From Circinella minor (taxonomy: Eukaryota; Mucoromycota; Mucoromycetes; Mucorales; Lichtheimiaceae), in assembly GCA_016758965.1 (NCBI GenBank), contig JAEPRB010000007.1, forward strand, positions 310,001 to 374,000: a stretch of 64,000 nucleotides of DNA, read 5' to 3'. Shown piece after piece: positions 1 through 12,953 of this stretch. The first letter of the stretch is position 1, and each line of letters opens with the position of its first letter. The notes below the pieces were generated by a model, which was given only the letters and a program-made list of their open reading frames with translations, was not told the DNA's origin and did no database searches. The translations under genes were made by a program, and so were the position numbers.

Positions 1-69
1 TTTTTTGGTGTTTTTTTCTTTTTCTTTTCATTTTATAAGCTCCTGATTTCTTTTCTCTTGGTTTTTATA

Positions 70-2466
70 ATGCGAAAATCTTTATTTAATTTTATTGTTA
101 TAGCACTAACTACTGTTGCTATTACTACAGATACTTGTGATGCAGAACGGTATCGTACTAAAATCGCCATTTTAGGTGCTGGTGCTGCTGGAATTTCTGC
201 TGCATCGAGATTTAATCAAAAAGGGGAAACTGATTTTCTAATAGTCGATGCGCAACCGTTCATTGGAGGTATGCTATTTGTACATGTCAAAAACTGATGA
301 CAAAAGCTATTATATATGTATATTTATAGTTAACTGAGTAAGAAGAGAAGAGAAAGAAAACAAAAACCTTATTAAAATAATAATTGGATGGTTTGTTAAT
401 ATTATTGTTGTGTATAGTTTATTAATCATAATCAAAAAAATCTAATGCAGGTCGAGTGCAACATCAGTCTTTTGGTGATTATTCCGTTGAACTGGGAGCA
501 AACTGGGTAGCACATAATATGCACATGTTGCTATTGAAGAAATAGTGAGAGTGAAAAAAAGAAAACAGATAATCATGTGTTCTCAATATTTATCGAACAA
601 TATCATGGTAATTTTCTTCTTTAGATTTACGGTAAAGGAGCCAATCCGATCTACAAATTAGCAACACTCCATGAATTAGTTACTACACCTAATGATAAAC
701 GAGATGTTGTTTATTTCGACAGCCACGGTTCTGTGCCAACTCAAGTAGGACATGAATTGGCTGATGCTTTTGAACAAGTTATGGAAAACATGGTGTTATA
801 TGCAGGTATTACATTAGTTATTAAATGATTAAAAAACTAAAGTGACTTATGTAATTGGGTAGACACGCAATATTATTCCATTATATGTGTCTAATTGAAC
901 AATTTTGTACATCTAATGTGCCCAATAGAGGATCGGCTATCACGCAATCAAGTTGATCTAAGCAGTCGAACGGCTCTTAGAATGTTAAATTGGAAGCCGG
1001 ATACACATTTAAAGTCGGCTGTTGAATATTTTGCTATAGATTGGGAATTAGCAGAGCCTGCTGATGGATGTAGCTTAGACTATGCAACAGGTACACGGGA
1101 TATGACTGTTGGCACATTTCCATTTGGAAATGAATTCGTGATTGATAATCGGTAGAGTGTATAACGCAAATAGTTACAGCGGTATAGGCAGTGAAGGAGA
1201 ATTGTATGTTTTTGATTATGCAATAAGAAAAAGACTAGCTTAATAAAATCCTGTGTATATATTTATAATAGCGGCTTTAATTATATATTACAGCAAGAAG
1301 CAAGACACTGTTTAAGAGGAAATGATGATAGATTGTTATTGAATACATTGGTTACCCATATTGATTATAGTGGTACTGATGGATTGGTCAAAATCAAGAC
1401 AAACAATAGTCATGAGATTGTTGCTGATTATGTTTTATGCACGTTTTCGTAAGTAAGCGAAAAAACAGATAACAATGATGATATTCATCTCAAAGTAATG
1501 GGCTACATGAGTAAAGCAGAGCAGATAGTTACAATTTTTACGTTACTAATGGGAATACACCATGGCTATAAACTTTTATCTGCCTAATTTCCTTTTCAAT
1601 CAGACTTGGGGTTCTTCAAAGTGACCTTGTACACTTTATTCCAGAGTTTCCAGAATGGAAAAAGGAAGCCCTTTATAGTTTTCATATGACAACCTATATG
1701 AAAATCTTTATGCGATTTGATCATCAATTTTGGGGCGACTGGCAGGTAAATAAGTGCACTGTTTGTTGTTTGTAACTTGTCTATTTTCATCTGTTTTTTC
1801 TTATTATGTCTTCTGTTTATTTAGTTTGCCTTATATGCAGATAATAATGGAACAAAGCCAGATAGTGGATATACTGTTTGGCAAAATTTGAACGCTCCAG
1901 GTTACTTTTCCTTTTTACAAAGTAATAAAGAAAAAAAGGAAAAAAGACACAATAATATATTAATGGTGACAGTGACCCACAAAGACGCTGAGCGGATAGA
2001 GCGCATGGTAGATACGGAAATTATGGATGAAATTATGGTAGTGTTACAAAAAATGTTCCCAGATATTACTATTCCAAGACCTCTTGAAATACTTGTTCCT
2101 CGTTGGCACAACAACCCATTATTCCGAGGCTCTTATTCGAATTGGCCTATTGGTATGCAGACTGAGCACCATGACAACCTACGAGCACCACTTCCTATTA
2201 ATCATCCACGGGTTTGGTTCTCAGGGGAGGCGATGTCCGATGATTATGGTTATCTTCATGGTGCATGGACCGAAGGGATTGCTACGGCAAACAAGATATT
2301 GGATTGTATACGTAGTCGATGTCCGAGAGAGGATTATCATGAAAATATTACAGGGTGTGGTAATAGCCCAACATTTAAATTTCATAATACTAACAAAAAG
2401 AAAAACGCATCCACTTTTTCATCTACATCCGCGTCCATATCACTTGTATTTCATCGGGAGCAATAA
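70..2466 (+). CDS. FAD-dependent polyamine oxidase (flavin amine oxidase family)
   Basis: Oxidises polyamines such as spermine or spermidine to aldehyde, amine and H2O2. Exons 70-268, 451-506, 625-805, 929-1151, 1272-1448, 1604-1745 and 1825-2466 join in frame into about 539 residues, usual for the family. The first ATG is at 70; the in-frame TTG at 58 is not needed. Residues 1-25 form a hydrophobic signal peptide, so secretion or entry into the secretory path is likely. The Rossmann motif ILGAGAAG sits at about 34-41. Family blocks follow in order: GANW, GKGANPIYKL, DDRLLLNT, CTFSLGVLQ, WQNLNAPG, ILMVTVT, PRWHNNPLFRGSYSNWP and FSGEA...YGYLHGAWTEG. A lysine-rich insert (KEKKEKRH) precedes ILMVTVT. 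The acceptor of exon 5 was picked because it restores the conserved RGFNYILQQEA stretch. It is convergent with ERG6. The family is certain; the exact substrate is not. Confidence 0.9.
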
Positions 2467-2753
2467 ATAAGATGAATAAAACAAACTCTTTTTTATTTTA
2501 CTTTTGACAATTATTAAACAGTAGAAATACGTAAGACAACAAAAAAAAACAAATGTGAGTGTTGTAAAGTAAAAAAAAAAAAAAGCAAGAAAAAATTAAA
2601 TAATGAAATATATAATGTGTAAGGTAATTGTGAGAAGAGGGGGAAAGAAAAGCACAAAACGAGAGGACAAGATGAAAGGAGAAAATTAAAATAGAATTAT
2701 TGACGGATTAAGAAAGACAAAGAATATTGTTATTATTTTCGATTTTGATTGTT

Positions 2754-4343
2754 TTACTGAGCAGTTTCAGGCTTCTTGGCAACAAAGAAGAACATGGGAG
2801 TGAACAAGTTCTTTTGAGCGCCTTCAACAAGAGCATCAGCAGCCATTTCCAAGAACTTTTGAGTTTCAACGGTACCTTTGGGAGCCAAACCAACCTTTTC
2901 TAAAACACGACAGAAGTTGGTGGTGGTGAATCGGCCAGCCTTGGTCATCGCAATGGTTGTCAAGTAATCACGGACAGTTTGACACTTGCGGAGGTCACCT
3001 TCCAAAGGATAGTACCATTGGATTTGATCACCCATGTTAGCAAGATCTTCATGTAATTCAATTTCGAAACCAACGTTCTTAAGAGCTTGAAGACATTCAG
3101 CAATAGGACGCATCTTAGGAATACCGTTACCACGCTAGTTAATTTATATTATATGTTAGATTATATGATTTCATTTATATAGTTGGTCCCTTAAAGCCTC
3201 TCCTCTTTTTTTTTCTCTCTTCATATTTATCTTGTCCGCAATAAAGTCAGGGCAAAAATATAAATACATACTTCAATACCATGTGCAATACGTCTATGTT
3301 CTGCATTTTCTTCGTTGTAGTCATCGGTCATACACCATTCATAACAACCGAACTTAGCACCAGGCTTCAATACACGGAAGATTTCACCATATACACTTTC
3401 AAAGGTAGGTGCATGAACGGTAGCTTCAATAGCATAAGCGGCGTCAAGAGTATTATCTTGGAAAGGGATTTCCAAAAAGTTACCCTATATATAAAGAGTT
3501 GTATTTTTTTAGTGTTTGTACGACCATATTATATTTATATATATTTTGGCATGTGAAATGTTACCTTGACAAATTCAGTTTGATCAGACAAACCTTGCTT
3601 AGCAGCATAATGCTTTGCACGTTGAACTTGATAAGCATTATTGTTTACACCAGTGACATGAGCACCAGTAAATTCAGCAATTTCACGAGCAGGGCCACCT
3701 ATTTATTGTTATTAGAAGTTGATAAGTTTAATCCGAGAAAAATCAAAACCAAGACATTATTCCAATTATTTTTTAATACATACCAACACCACAACCTAAA
3801 TCCACAACCTTCATGCCACGCTTGATACCAATGTTTGCTGCAAGATAATGTTCATGACGAGCAATAGCGCGGAAGAATTCTTCACCAGGGTAGTAACGAC
3901 AGAAATGGAAACTACCACCCCAACCTTTATTTTTTAATTATAGTATACCATTAATAAAAATCAATAACTCGTTCTTTTGTTTCCCTTTCATCTTCAAGTA
4001 GCCACTAATCATTTCTTCATCTATATATTTATATATTTCATTCACAATTCTGAAAAAAAGTACGAAAATTACCATATTCATAAAAATCGGTAGCCAAGTT
4101 ATAGTAAGAATTGACGAGGTCGGTATAACTGTCTACACGCTTGGTTTCGTCTTCCTTGGTTTCGTTTTCAGGCTTCTTCCACATGTTAAGATAAGTTTCG
4201 CTAGCAACATTGCTTACATCGCGGTTCTTGGATGACAAATTAGATAAAAGACCGGTCTTGACTTCTTTACCGTGCATAGCGCGGGCAAAAGCAATATCTT
4301 CGCTGTGTTGAGCAGAAATAGCTGTAGATTGGGCAGAGACCAT
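2754..4343 (-). CDS. ERG6: Sterol 24-C-methyltransferase
   Basis: Transfers a methyl group from S-adenosylmethionine to C-24 of zymosterol or a related sterol in the ergosterol pathway, at the ER or lipid droplets. Exons on the minus strand: 4343-4073, 3924-3784, 3698-3565, 3484-3272 and 3134-2754, giving 379 residues, the normal ERG6 length. The family signature [11 protein letters not shown] spans the first intron at about residues 88-98. SAM-binding motif I is [12 protein letters not shown] at about 127-138, split by an intron. Later blocks include [45 protein letters not shown] and the C-terminal sterol methyltransferase region. All splice phases agree. Start is the only ATG before the conserved region. 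Its 3' end faces the polyamine oxidase gene. Confidence 0.95.
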
Positions 4344-7300
4344 GATGAAGTGAAGTGAGGTTTGATGAGAGGGGTTGAATCAAAGAAACAAAAAAAAAAA
4401 ATTAGAGAGCGCTGGTTTCGTGGTTTATATATTCATTTTATCTTACTCGTTTCTAACTGGAAGCGGAGGTCAATCATAAAAAAAAAGGCTCCTTGTGTTA
4501 CTATAAAATACAGTGGCTGATTGGCGGGCTGTCGGTCCGATGCCCCCTTTGCCCTTTTGCCTTTTCTATAAGTTTGCTGTCTTGTGGACCGAGTTGTATC
4601 TGCCTCATCTTCCGCTCCCAAAATAAACTTTCTTGTGTAACTTTAATGTATTGAATCCATCTCTTCTGTTTGATATTATGTAGTGTAATTAAGTAATTCA
4701 TAGTATATGTTGATCTGATATATATTTAATTTGTTCTTACGTGGGATGTTTAACAACCGAAGTCATATATTTGATTAATAATTATATTTATTATACAATT
4801 ATATTCTTTTGAACAAAGAACAGTAAGTCAAGTTTATTTATATTGTTGTATATGTATACATTTGTGATAAAGTATGTATTGAACGTTTGAACATTAACTC
4901 GATGTCGATAGTGTGCTAAACGAAAAAAAAAGTTATATGTCACAGCTATTGTCTCCATATGATATTAGATGAAATCTTTGATATGGTATTGTACATGAGT
5001 GAGATGTTGAGAAAAACTCTTTGGCTAAGGTAATGAGAATATTTGATGATATCAAATAAAAATATATTTGTTTGAGAAGAAAATGTTATTTACTATAGAG
5101 TGTATGTTTGATATAGAATATGTTTGATATAGAAAAATGGTGGCTAATATGGTATCAAAGTGACCATATTAAAATAATTTTTTGTGTTTTTTTGATTGTT
5201 GTTCTGGATAATATCGAGAAAGAATTTTACGGCAAATATAGTCCTTATCTTTGCTACCTGGAGAAAACCACAAAATTCTTATATGAATTGTTCAAGTGCG
5301 ACGTCGTTAGTTACCATTCAAAGAATTAGGCTGATTGATTCTTTTATTGAAAGATCTTACTTTTTGTCTCTTTTACCCTTCACATCTTTTATTATCGAGC
5401 TCAATTGTTATGAATCATTCTCTACTTCAAAATTGTTTGTTAGTGATCTATATAGTTAACAGCAAATAAAAAACGACAATTGACAAAAAAGTAATGGTTA
5501 TCCGATAGTAATTGTGCGAGTTATAACTGTTCATCATAATCTCAAATTGTGAGCACTATGCGATATTTCAGGAAATGCAATGTGTTTAGCACTGTATAAC
5601 CCGCACTGTTACATTTTAAGTGCAGCTGCATATCCATTCCATCCTACAAGCATCTTCGCCAGGTTCCGTTGTCTTGTATTTGAAATGAAAATTGAGATAT
5701 TTAATTGTTACATTGTGACCAATGTGCATTTTCTGAAACTTCTCTAGTGTAGTAAATAATATATAATATTACTTTGCTTTCACAAAGAATTTTCGAATGA
5801 TCTTTGAAATAATTGTCATTATTTGGTAAGCTTTCGGAAATTCAGCATATAAAACATCGTATGTTTTGTCATTCACCTTATTGATGTGACCTCTTGAATT
5901 CACTCTATAACTGATGATACGTATTTGTCATTTTTTCTCTTATTTGGCTTTTGCTGTTGTCGTGTGAGGCTGCACTGATTCACCCATATCTATCAATTCA
6001 AAATCATTTTCTTGTGATGAGTGTTCACATATAAATTTATATTATATCTATTACTTAATGCTATCCCTGAATGGGGACGAAATTCGCTAAACCGTTGTCC
6101 GACCACTGCAGCCCGCTACTGATCGGTGAATAGTATATAACTATATAATCTTATAATTTTTATTTATGTCAAATTTTCTGTTCCAATAGAGTTCATAATA
6201 AAACATTCACTTTAATTTTAGGGCTGTTTTTCATTGAGTTTAGTCTCGATGTCAAGGGCATTGATATTTCCTGGTTCGCTTCTTCTAAGTTTTATAGCTT
6301 ACACTACCAGTGTGGCGGGAACAGTTGATAATAGGCTTTTACGTAGTTCAATTTCCTATACTATATTTGAATGATATAAAGTTTACTTGGTTGTAAAATC
6401 AAAAGTGTTTTAGCTTTAGCTAATGTAGTTTTCTGATATTCTTGAGATCAAAATCGTGGCTCATCGTAGTAAGATATATATTTTCATTTCGCAAGGTATC
6501 GCTAATTGTAGCTAGTCATTGGTACATTCCAGATTGATTATATTTTCGATCTACTCAGATATCTTACGCTAAGATTTTTGGGATTATCCGTCTCGTGTTG
6601 ACAATGCTACAATTCTTACCAATATGCGTATTAGTTCTTTTGGCCCATATATGATGTATATGAATTAAAATGCTAACGGAACCTTTAATGAATTTATGTG
6701 ACCATGATGTGTTCAAATAGAGTCTGTATGTTCAATTGTTAGAGCCACTAAATATATATATTCTATACTCTGGATTTTTAGTTATTGCTAAGAACTTTCT
6801 GACTATGATATATACAATAGTGGAAGAGAAGGGGAGAAAGAGGAAAGTTAAACCTATTACATAGCAGATAGTTTTTGTTCCATTTTCCATGCACCACGGA
6901 CGGGAGTTTTATAAGCTTTTATAAAACCATGTTGTTCACTAGATGCCACAGGAATAATAAAATTACTCTTTTTATAGGAGAGCTATTTATGAAATCACAT
7001 GTATCTCAGTAATTGAGATAATCCAATAATTTAGGGTATTAATGATAACAGGAAGTGTGTTTTTATCACTGTTTTACCATATCCTAGAGCAGAAGTATAT
7101 GTAATAATCGGGAATAAGTTGTAGCAAAAACATATATATAAAACGAACAAGTAAATTAAAGCTTTAGTATTGTGATGCGAGTTAAGAGTAGTAGAGATAA
7201 TATTTAATATGAACTTGAGCTTTTTAATCAGCAAGATACTTTAATTTCTACTACCTCGCAATCGCATCAGCTTTATACCAATAAGATTCACGGATCTGTA

Positions 7301-8830
7301 GATTGCTGTCCAGCTATAATCTAGATTGTATAACAGCAATCTAAATTTCTTCAAACATTCGCTCGCTGATCGGAATCCGATCTATTCCCTATGAAAACAG
7401 ATCGGTGTGGGCAACCTCATAACTGTACCAAGAATCTTATTCCAAGATACTTTTGCATTATAAAGCTTAAAGTTGAGTAGAATCATTGAACAACTGTCAG
7501 AACATTGGCTACTCTCCAATATGTAACTGTTCTTATATTTAATAAGAGAATCATAAATTATTTTCACCATATCTTATTGTTCTTATAAACAATTGCAATG
7601 GCGATCTTAACACCCTTTGTAGCAACCAACTGGCTCCTCTGTTTTTGATTGATCAAAACATAGCCTTGATGAAAAAGTTGGGAAACTTTCAAGCCATATA
7701 GTTCTCTCGTAACTCGTAGAATTGCTCTGTTCCGGTATTTCGTCAATAAATGAACATTTGTTGTAAAAGTTGCTTGATTTAAAATCTTCATGCAATTAAC
7801 GGGGTATTGTATATTCATATCATCGAGCCGCCGCCATCATATAAGCTCGAAAAAAGAGTACATATTTTCGTAAAGTCAAGCTCAACCTATTCAAGAATAT
7901 AACTTTTGTCTCATGCCTTGAAAACCACTTTTTCTCCCGTATCAGATATAATACACCTTTCGGTATCACAACATAATATCGGTTGTTAACTACTTACGTA
8001 CTGAACCGGAGAGTCAAGCAGCGGTGTACGACCTTGCACGTCTTGAATGCTTTTGACGCGATTGGATTGCTTTATATTATATTATTAGAATCATATGAAT
8101 CGAAAGCCAGATATATGTGATGTGATGATCGCTTTAGGCCTTGTCTACTGTTAACCATTGATCATTTTGCATCTTTCAAGATAAAGTAGTAGATTCAAAA
8201 TAGATTTCTGGTCATTCTTATAAAAAGTATTTCGTTTTGTTTTTTGTTGTCGCTGCCATATAGCTTACTTTAATCTTGAATATTGCTAGTAGAATTAGTA
8301 AGATGTCGTTAATTAGAAGAAATATTAGTAGTAGGAACAGATGTTATCCAAACGACTCCATTCAAGGCAAGAAAAAATACACCCTAAAACTAAGAAGAAT
8401 GAGAAGCTAAGTGACGTTCAAAAGGTGTCCCTCATTGTTTGAATAATTCATAGATCCAATTGCTAATATTATTTTGTGAGAATGGTGTGTATGAGTAATA
8501 GCCGTCAGAAAAAACATGAGGGAAAGAAAAAAAATAAAGAACAGGAGTCCACTTTTTTTTCACTTTTCCCAACGTCGACGGAGCATAAAAACCAAATTGG
8601 ATCTTTGTCCTGGCACATTTATAGTAATTAGCATTCAGAATATCAAATTTGGTATAGCATATATACGCAACTTACAAAGAGACCAACGGATCCTGTGTTC
8701 TCTTTTTTTTTTTAACTTTAACTTCTCACTTCCGTTCTCTCTTTTTTTTTTACTACTCTTTCACTCTTTCAAACTTTTACCTTTTTTTCTCCGGTCAATT
8801 GCTTTATTTATTTATTCTATTTATTCTTTT
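4344..8830. other. Gene-poor AT-rich stretch, 4.5 kb
   Basis: No gene with recognisable domains was found. It starts with the ERG6 upstream region and ends with the pyrimidine-rich leader of the DENND6-like gene (about 8700-8830). Short open frames exist, for example 7564-7818 on minus, but they have no conserved motifs, splice structure or codon pattern to trust. Two structured spots stand out: a perfect 9-bp stem at 6906-6927 and an 11-bp inverted repeat at 7299-7343. The region may hold decayed mobile DNA, but no element ends were found. Confidence 0.5.
7299..7343. repeat. 11-bp perfect inverted repeat with 23-base spacer
   Basis: TAGATTGCTGT at 7299-7309 is matched by its exact complement ACAGCAATCTA at 7333-7343. 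A 7-bp palindrome (GATCGGA around a single A) follows at 7368-7382. No function is visible; it could be a relic of a small foldback element. Confidence 0.5.
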
Positions 8831-11800
8831 ATGGATTGTGATCTTTCCAACCTGCAAATTTCCTCGCCAATGCAGTCAATCTTGAGCGATGACGATGAAG
8901 ACGATCTAACAATGGGATCAGGTAAACCAGCAGCGCGTCCGTGGTCCTATGCATCAAACAATTTGCGGAGCTCATTGGCCCCACCTTCAACATCTCCAGC
9001 AGTAGCACGACGAGCCATGGCACGATACCAAGAAGCTGACATTGGTGATACACCTCGACTTTATTCTATTCGTAAACAACCTTCGTCACAGTCTTTCTTG
9101 AATACTTCTATGTTAGAAAAGTCAAGCTCGGAACCAAATCTTTTGGATGAACTAGCAGCTCCCCCGCATCGATTTTCATCACCTGCTCCACCACCATCAC
9201 AACAATTAACAGTAAATAACAAAGCATCGTCGATACGCATTAATAACAATAACAGTAGTAGCGAGAGTATTAATAGCGATGCAGTGGATGTGGATATTAC
9301 TGAAAATAGTGCGAAAGATGCAATGCTTAAAATGGAACCCGAAGAACTACAATTGTTTCGAAGATGGGTTATTGGGTTTTGTGTTGTTAATTTTGATCTG
9401 GAGATTGGGCAAGGTAAAAAGAAAAATAGAGGTTTTTTTTTTCTCGAGTCTCTTTCTCGATCTGTGTATGGTTCAAGTTACTCAATGTCCTCTTATGCGA
9501 AAGGAGTTAACTACATATATGATTCATGTTGTTGATATTATTTAATCTGTTATTCACTTGAATAAATAATTGTATAGCATTGGATTATGTTTATCCACCG
9601 ATGGAACTTACGGTTAACGAAAAAAAAAATATGTAAGTTTTCTTTTCAGAGAATTAAAAAGACCCGACTTGGGATGGATGCTTACATGTTCTATTTCACA
9701 TGCTTTATAGTTGTTTTTCGGCATTTCCTGATTCAAACGTATTTGAAGTTGGAGACCAAGTATATAATATCCGAGTACGTGCTAGTACTGTTGGATTGGC
9801 TGTGTCTGGTAAGCTTCTATAATAACACGCGTTAGTTTTGTTAAAAGAGAGATGTCGGTAAAAAGGTATACCTAAAAAACAGGGTGATTTCGAAAAGTCG
9901 ATTGATCTCTCTCTGTTTTTTTTTACTTCTCCTATTTTTGTCACAGGACCAACAACTAGCGCGGGATTTCTATATGGTTATGTTTTCTTTAGACAAAAAA
10001 AGGATCCAAGAATTCGTCGGGGTTATTTTCAGGTATTCTTTAGAGCGTGTGTAACTAAAGCATCATTTTCATGCTTTCCATTGGATCACAAAAGTGAAAA
10101 TAAAAACTTACTGAAACATGAATATATTAATAGAAATCATTGGTCCTATTGTCACAGCATCCTTATGTCGGATTGTTTTCTCGAATGGTAGCAATATTAG
10201 GTCCTTCCTTTTTTGATACAGGTCAACCTATGTTGGAAGCAGCATGTATGAATATTGCTCATTGGTAAGTCTGGTTTGATTCTGTCTCAGTTTGCTTGCT
10301 CTATATAACTTTGTAATATATAATACAAATATATTGGACCATCATAGAAAAAACAAATTCTAAATGTAATATTAGGGGCCCAGTAATAGAAGGAAAAGTT
10401 CTTGACCTACCTTTCTTAGGTCAATTACTTGAAGTAGAAATATCTCGGCCATACGAACCACAATTATTAGAAACGACGTCTTTTGATATGGGCAAATTAC
10501 AACCAGAGATGCAGGTAATAATTATATAATTGACAGATACGTAATATTTTTTTCTTTGGTTTATCATCAACTAATATTTAGATAAATTAAAGATTATGGC
10601 ATCCTTACCAGTAGGAGGATTATACCATCATTTTAAAGATATCCTTCAAGATCTATGGTTATTATGGGAATTAATGCTACTTGCAGAACCATTGGTTGTC
10701 ATAGCGCCAGATCCAGGTGTATGTAGTGAAGCGGTCGTCTCATTGGTAGATCTCATTAATCCCGTATGTTTCTTTTCCTTATTTTATATATCCATATATA
10801 TCATATTCTTGGCTATATATGTACATAAATTAGACTAAGCTTATGTTTGTATATATATATATATATATATATTATGCATCCATAGATTCCTTATTGCGGA
10901 GACTACCGTCCATACTTTACAATTCAAGATACAGATTTTAAATCCTTTGTTACGAAAAGCAAAGTAAGGGATAGTTTTTTTTTAATTTAAATTTTTCATT
11001 CACTGACATAGACAAATATTTATCATTTATATTATTTTATATTATTTATTAGCCACCCACAAATCTTATTCTTGGTGTTACCAATCCTTTTTTCAATACA
11101 GCCATTGAACATTGGCCACATGTTGTAAGAGTTGGAAGGCAACAATTAAGGTGTGCATAATAACCTACTATCTTTTTTTTTTTTTAAAAAAAAAAGAAAC
11201 CGCGCGGGAATTAGATTAAAAAAAGGAGAAAACAGGAGAGGGAGGGGAGAGGGAAGGGAATGCTAAGTATTTTATAAAATGAAGGGAAATCTAACATCAA
11301 AGATATAAGTGGCATCAGTATAGTAAAAGTTGTGATGTATAAAAAAGACTAAAATAATTATTGTTGTCCATAGAAAACCGGATGGGACGCTGATTCCCGC
11401 ACATAGTAACCATGTACGAGCGCATAAACCAAAGACAGGTTTAGGTGCGAAATCCAATATCTTGTTTGAGTTTGTTCAGGTATTATATCAAAGGAAAATT
11501 CAAGAATAAATCAATCGGACAAATGAGTATATATAAGCTAAATATTGTTTTGAAAAACAAAATGCAGGGGGTTACTTCGAAGCGTAAAGGAATTATTGCC
11601 AAAGATCGACAATTACTAAAGATGCTGACAGAAGCAAGTATGCGGGGACATCCACCAGGTAAAAAGCATAATAAAAATAAAAAAGGTCTTGTGGAAATTA
11701 ATTTTAATACTGGGTTTTAAAAAACTATTTTAATAGATTGGGTGCTTAATAATATGTTAAGACGACACTTTGTGGATTTAACAGGGAAATTCCTCGTACC

Positions 11801-12445
11801 ACTAGATCGCTATTTTAGCACACTTATTCCTGCACCAATGTAAGTATAATATATTAGTTAAAAAAAATCAGGTTTACAAACATATGCACGTCAACAACAT
11901 CAACAAAACTTTGAGTTAATACAATGCTGTATTTGGTAGACAATTCCAAACGGACAGTGGACCACCGCAATTGAGACCGTTCCAGACCGAACAGTTCATG
12001 AAGTCTTTGAAAGACCATCAACGACAGCTGCCATTTAAATCAACGTTTAAAACCCGCACCACAAGTGCCGATCCTATGAGAGATTTATATGCGCAATTCT
12101 TAAAGTGTGGTAACTTTGCAACATGGTTACAACATCGAACAACCGAAGCACAAAGTGAAATAATGAATTATTACATTCAAAAACTATGTGAAGAAGCAGA
12201 CTCGCGGAGTTCAGCCGACTTAAAATCCCGTATTCGGGATGTATTGGTAAGAAACAAAAAAAAAGTTAAAAAAACAAAATAATAAGCAAAATTATACTCA
12301 TTTTTTTTTTACTCTTTCTCACACTCACATTTAAACAATTATTTTAAACTTCTAGTATCCACCTTCATCATCTACTTATTCCAATTTCTCAGTGAATGAT
12401 AAACAGCGAGAACAGCTGATGCATGCATTAGGGGAACGGAATTAA
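8831..12445 (+). CDS. DENN-domain protein of the DENND6 (FAM116/AFI1-like) family
   Basis: DENND6 proteins act as Rab guanine-nucleotide exchange factors in endosomal and secretory traffic. Fourteen exons join in frame: 8831-9413, 9578-9632, 9711-9808, 9947-10032, 10158-10264, 10376-10514, 10593-10763, 10886-10963, 11053-11150, 11374-11479, 11568-11658, 11737-11839, 11940-12246 and 12356-12445, about 703 residues. Residues 1-170 are low-complexity and Ser/Asn-rich. The uDENN signature starts with FRRWVIGFCVVNFDLEIGQ, then ALDYVYPP, NICFSAFPDSN and YGYVFFRQKKD. Central DENN blocks are HPYVGLFSRMV, LWELMLLAEPLVVIAPDP and DYRPYFTIQD, followed by LGVTNPFF. The match to the DENND6 subfamily is by block order and wording, not by search. 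The Rab partner cannot be read from the sequence. Confidence 0.85.
10850..10873. repeat. (TA)n microsatellite in intron 7 of the DENND6-like gene
   Basis: An uninterrupted AT/TA run just upstream of the acceptor at 10885. Similar runs lie at 16762-16785, 19242-19274 and 50831-50848. Confidence 0.9.
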
Positions 12446-12953
12446 ATTATCTATTTTACGACCTATTACAATAGCCTGCAAGTTACTGCACAAAGATTTA
12501 CCATTTTAGGACAACTTGAACACACAGCAACGTGCCCAAGCTGGCTTTTTTTAACTTTTTTTGGCAGGGTGCCAGCAGCTTTTTTGTTCTTTTTATTTTT
12601 GTTTCTATTTTTTAACACAACTCTTTTTTCCTTCTTCTCCCGCTTTCTTTTCTCTTAACCCCCCCTCACAACTATCATACCAAGCTAATTCTTCTCTCTT
12701 TTCGTTATTTCTTTTTTCTCTACAACGCCCGCCCCTTTCTTTTCTTCTTCCATTACTTCTCTTATACTTTTTATTAATCCTTTATCGTTTTGATTTCTGT
12801 TTTCTTTTACTATTATCAACACTATATATATATATATTTACACATACACATTCACATTTTAACATCCACATCAACATATACCGCACAATAACTTACTACT
12901 ATAATATACATATACTCTTTTTTTTTTTGCATTAAACAACACTATATTTTTTC
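12446..12953. promoter_or_regulatory. Pyrimidine-rich leader upstream of the 12954 gene
   Basis: About 500 bases of T/C-rich sequence with TA runs near 12822-12835. The open frame across it (12561-12935) is only an effect of the T/C bias. This type of CT-rich tract recurs before other start codons here (8700-8820, 42922-42990) and is typical of fungal core promoters and 5' leaders. Confidence 0.5.

Noticed and set aside
1152..1271. Coding frame continuing past 1151 as GRVYNANSYSGIG in the polyamine oxidase
   Set aside because: It requires a frame change and loses the family text; splicing 1152-1271 restores RGFNYILQQEA in phase.
7564..7818. 84-residue minus-strand open frame in the 4.5-kb gene-poor stretch
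   Set aside because: It looks somewhat protein-like, but no family motif, flanking exons or element ends support it.
12561..12935. 124-residue hydrophobic open frame upstream of the 12954 gene
   Set aside because: T/C-rich leader sequence translates as Phe/Leu/Ser by bias; no ATG context or family match.
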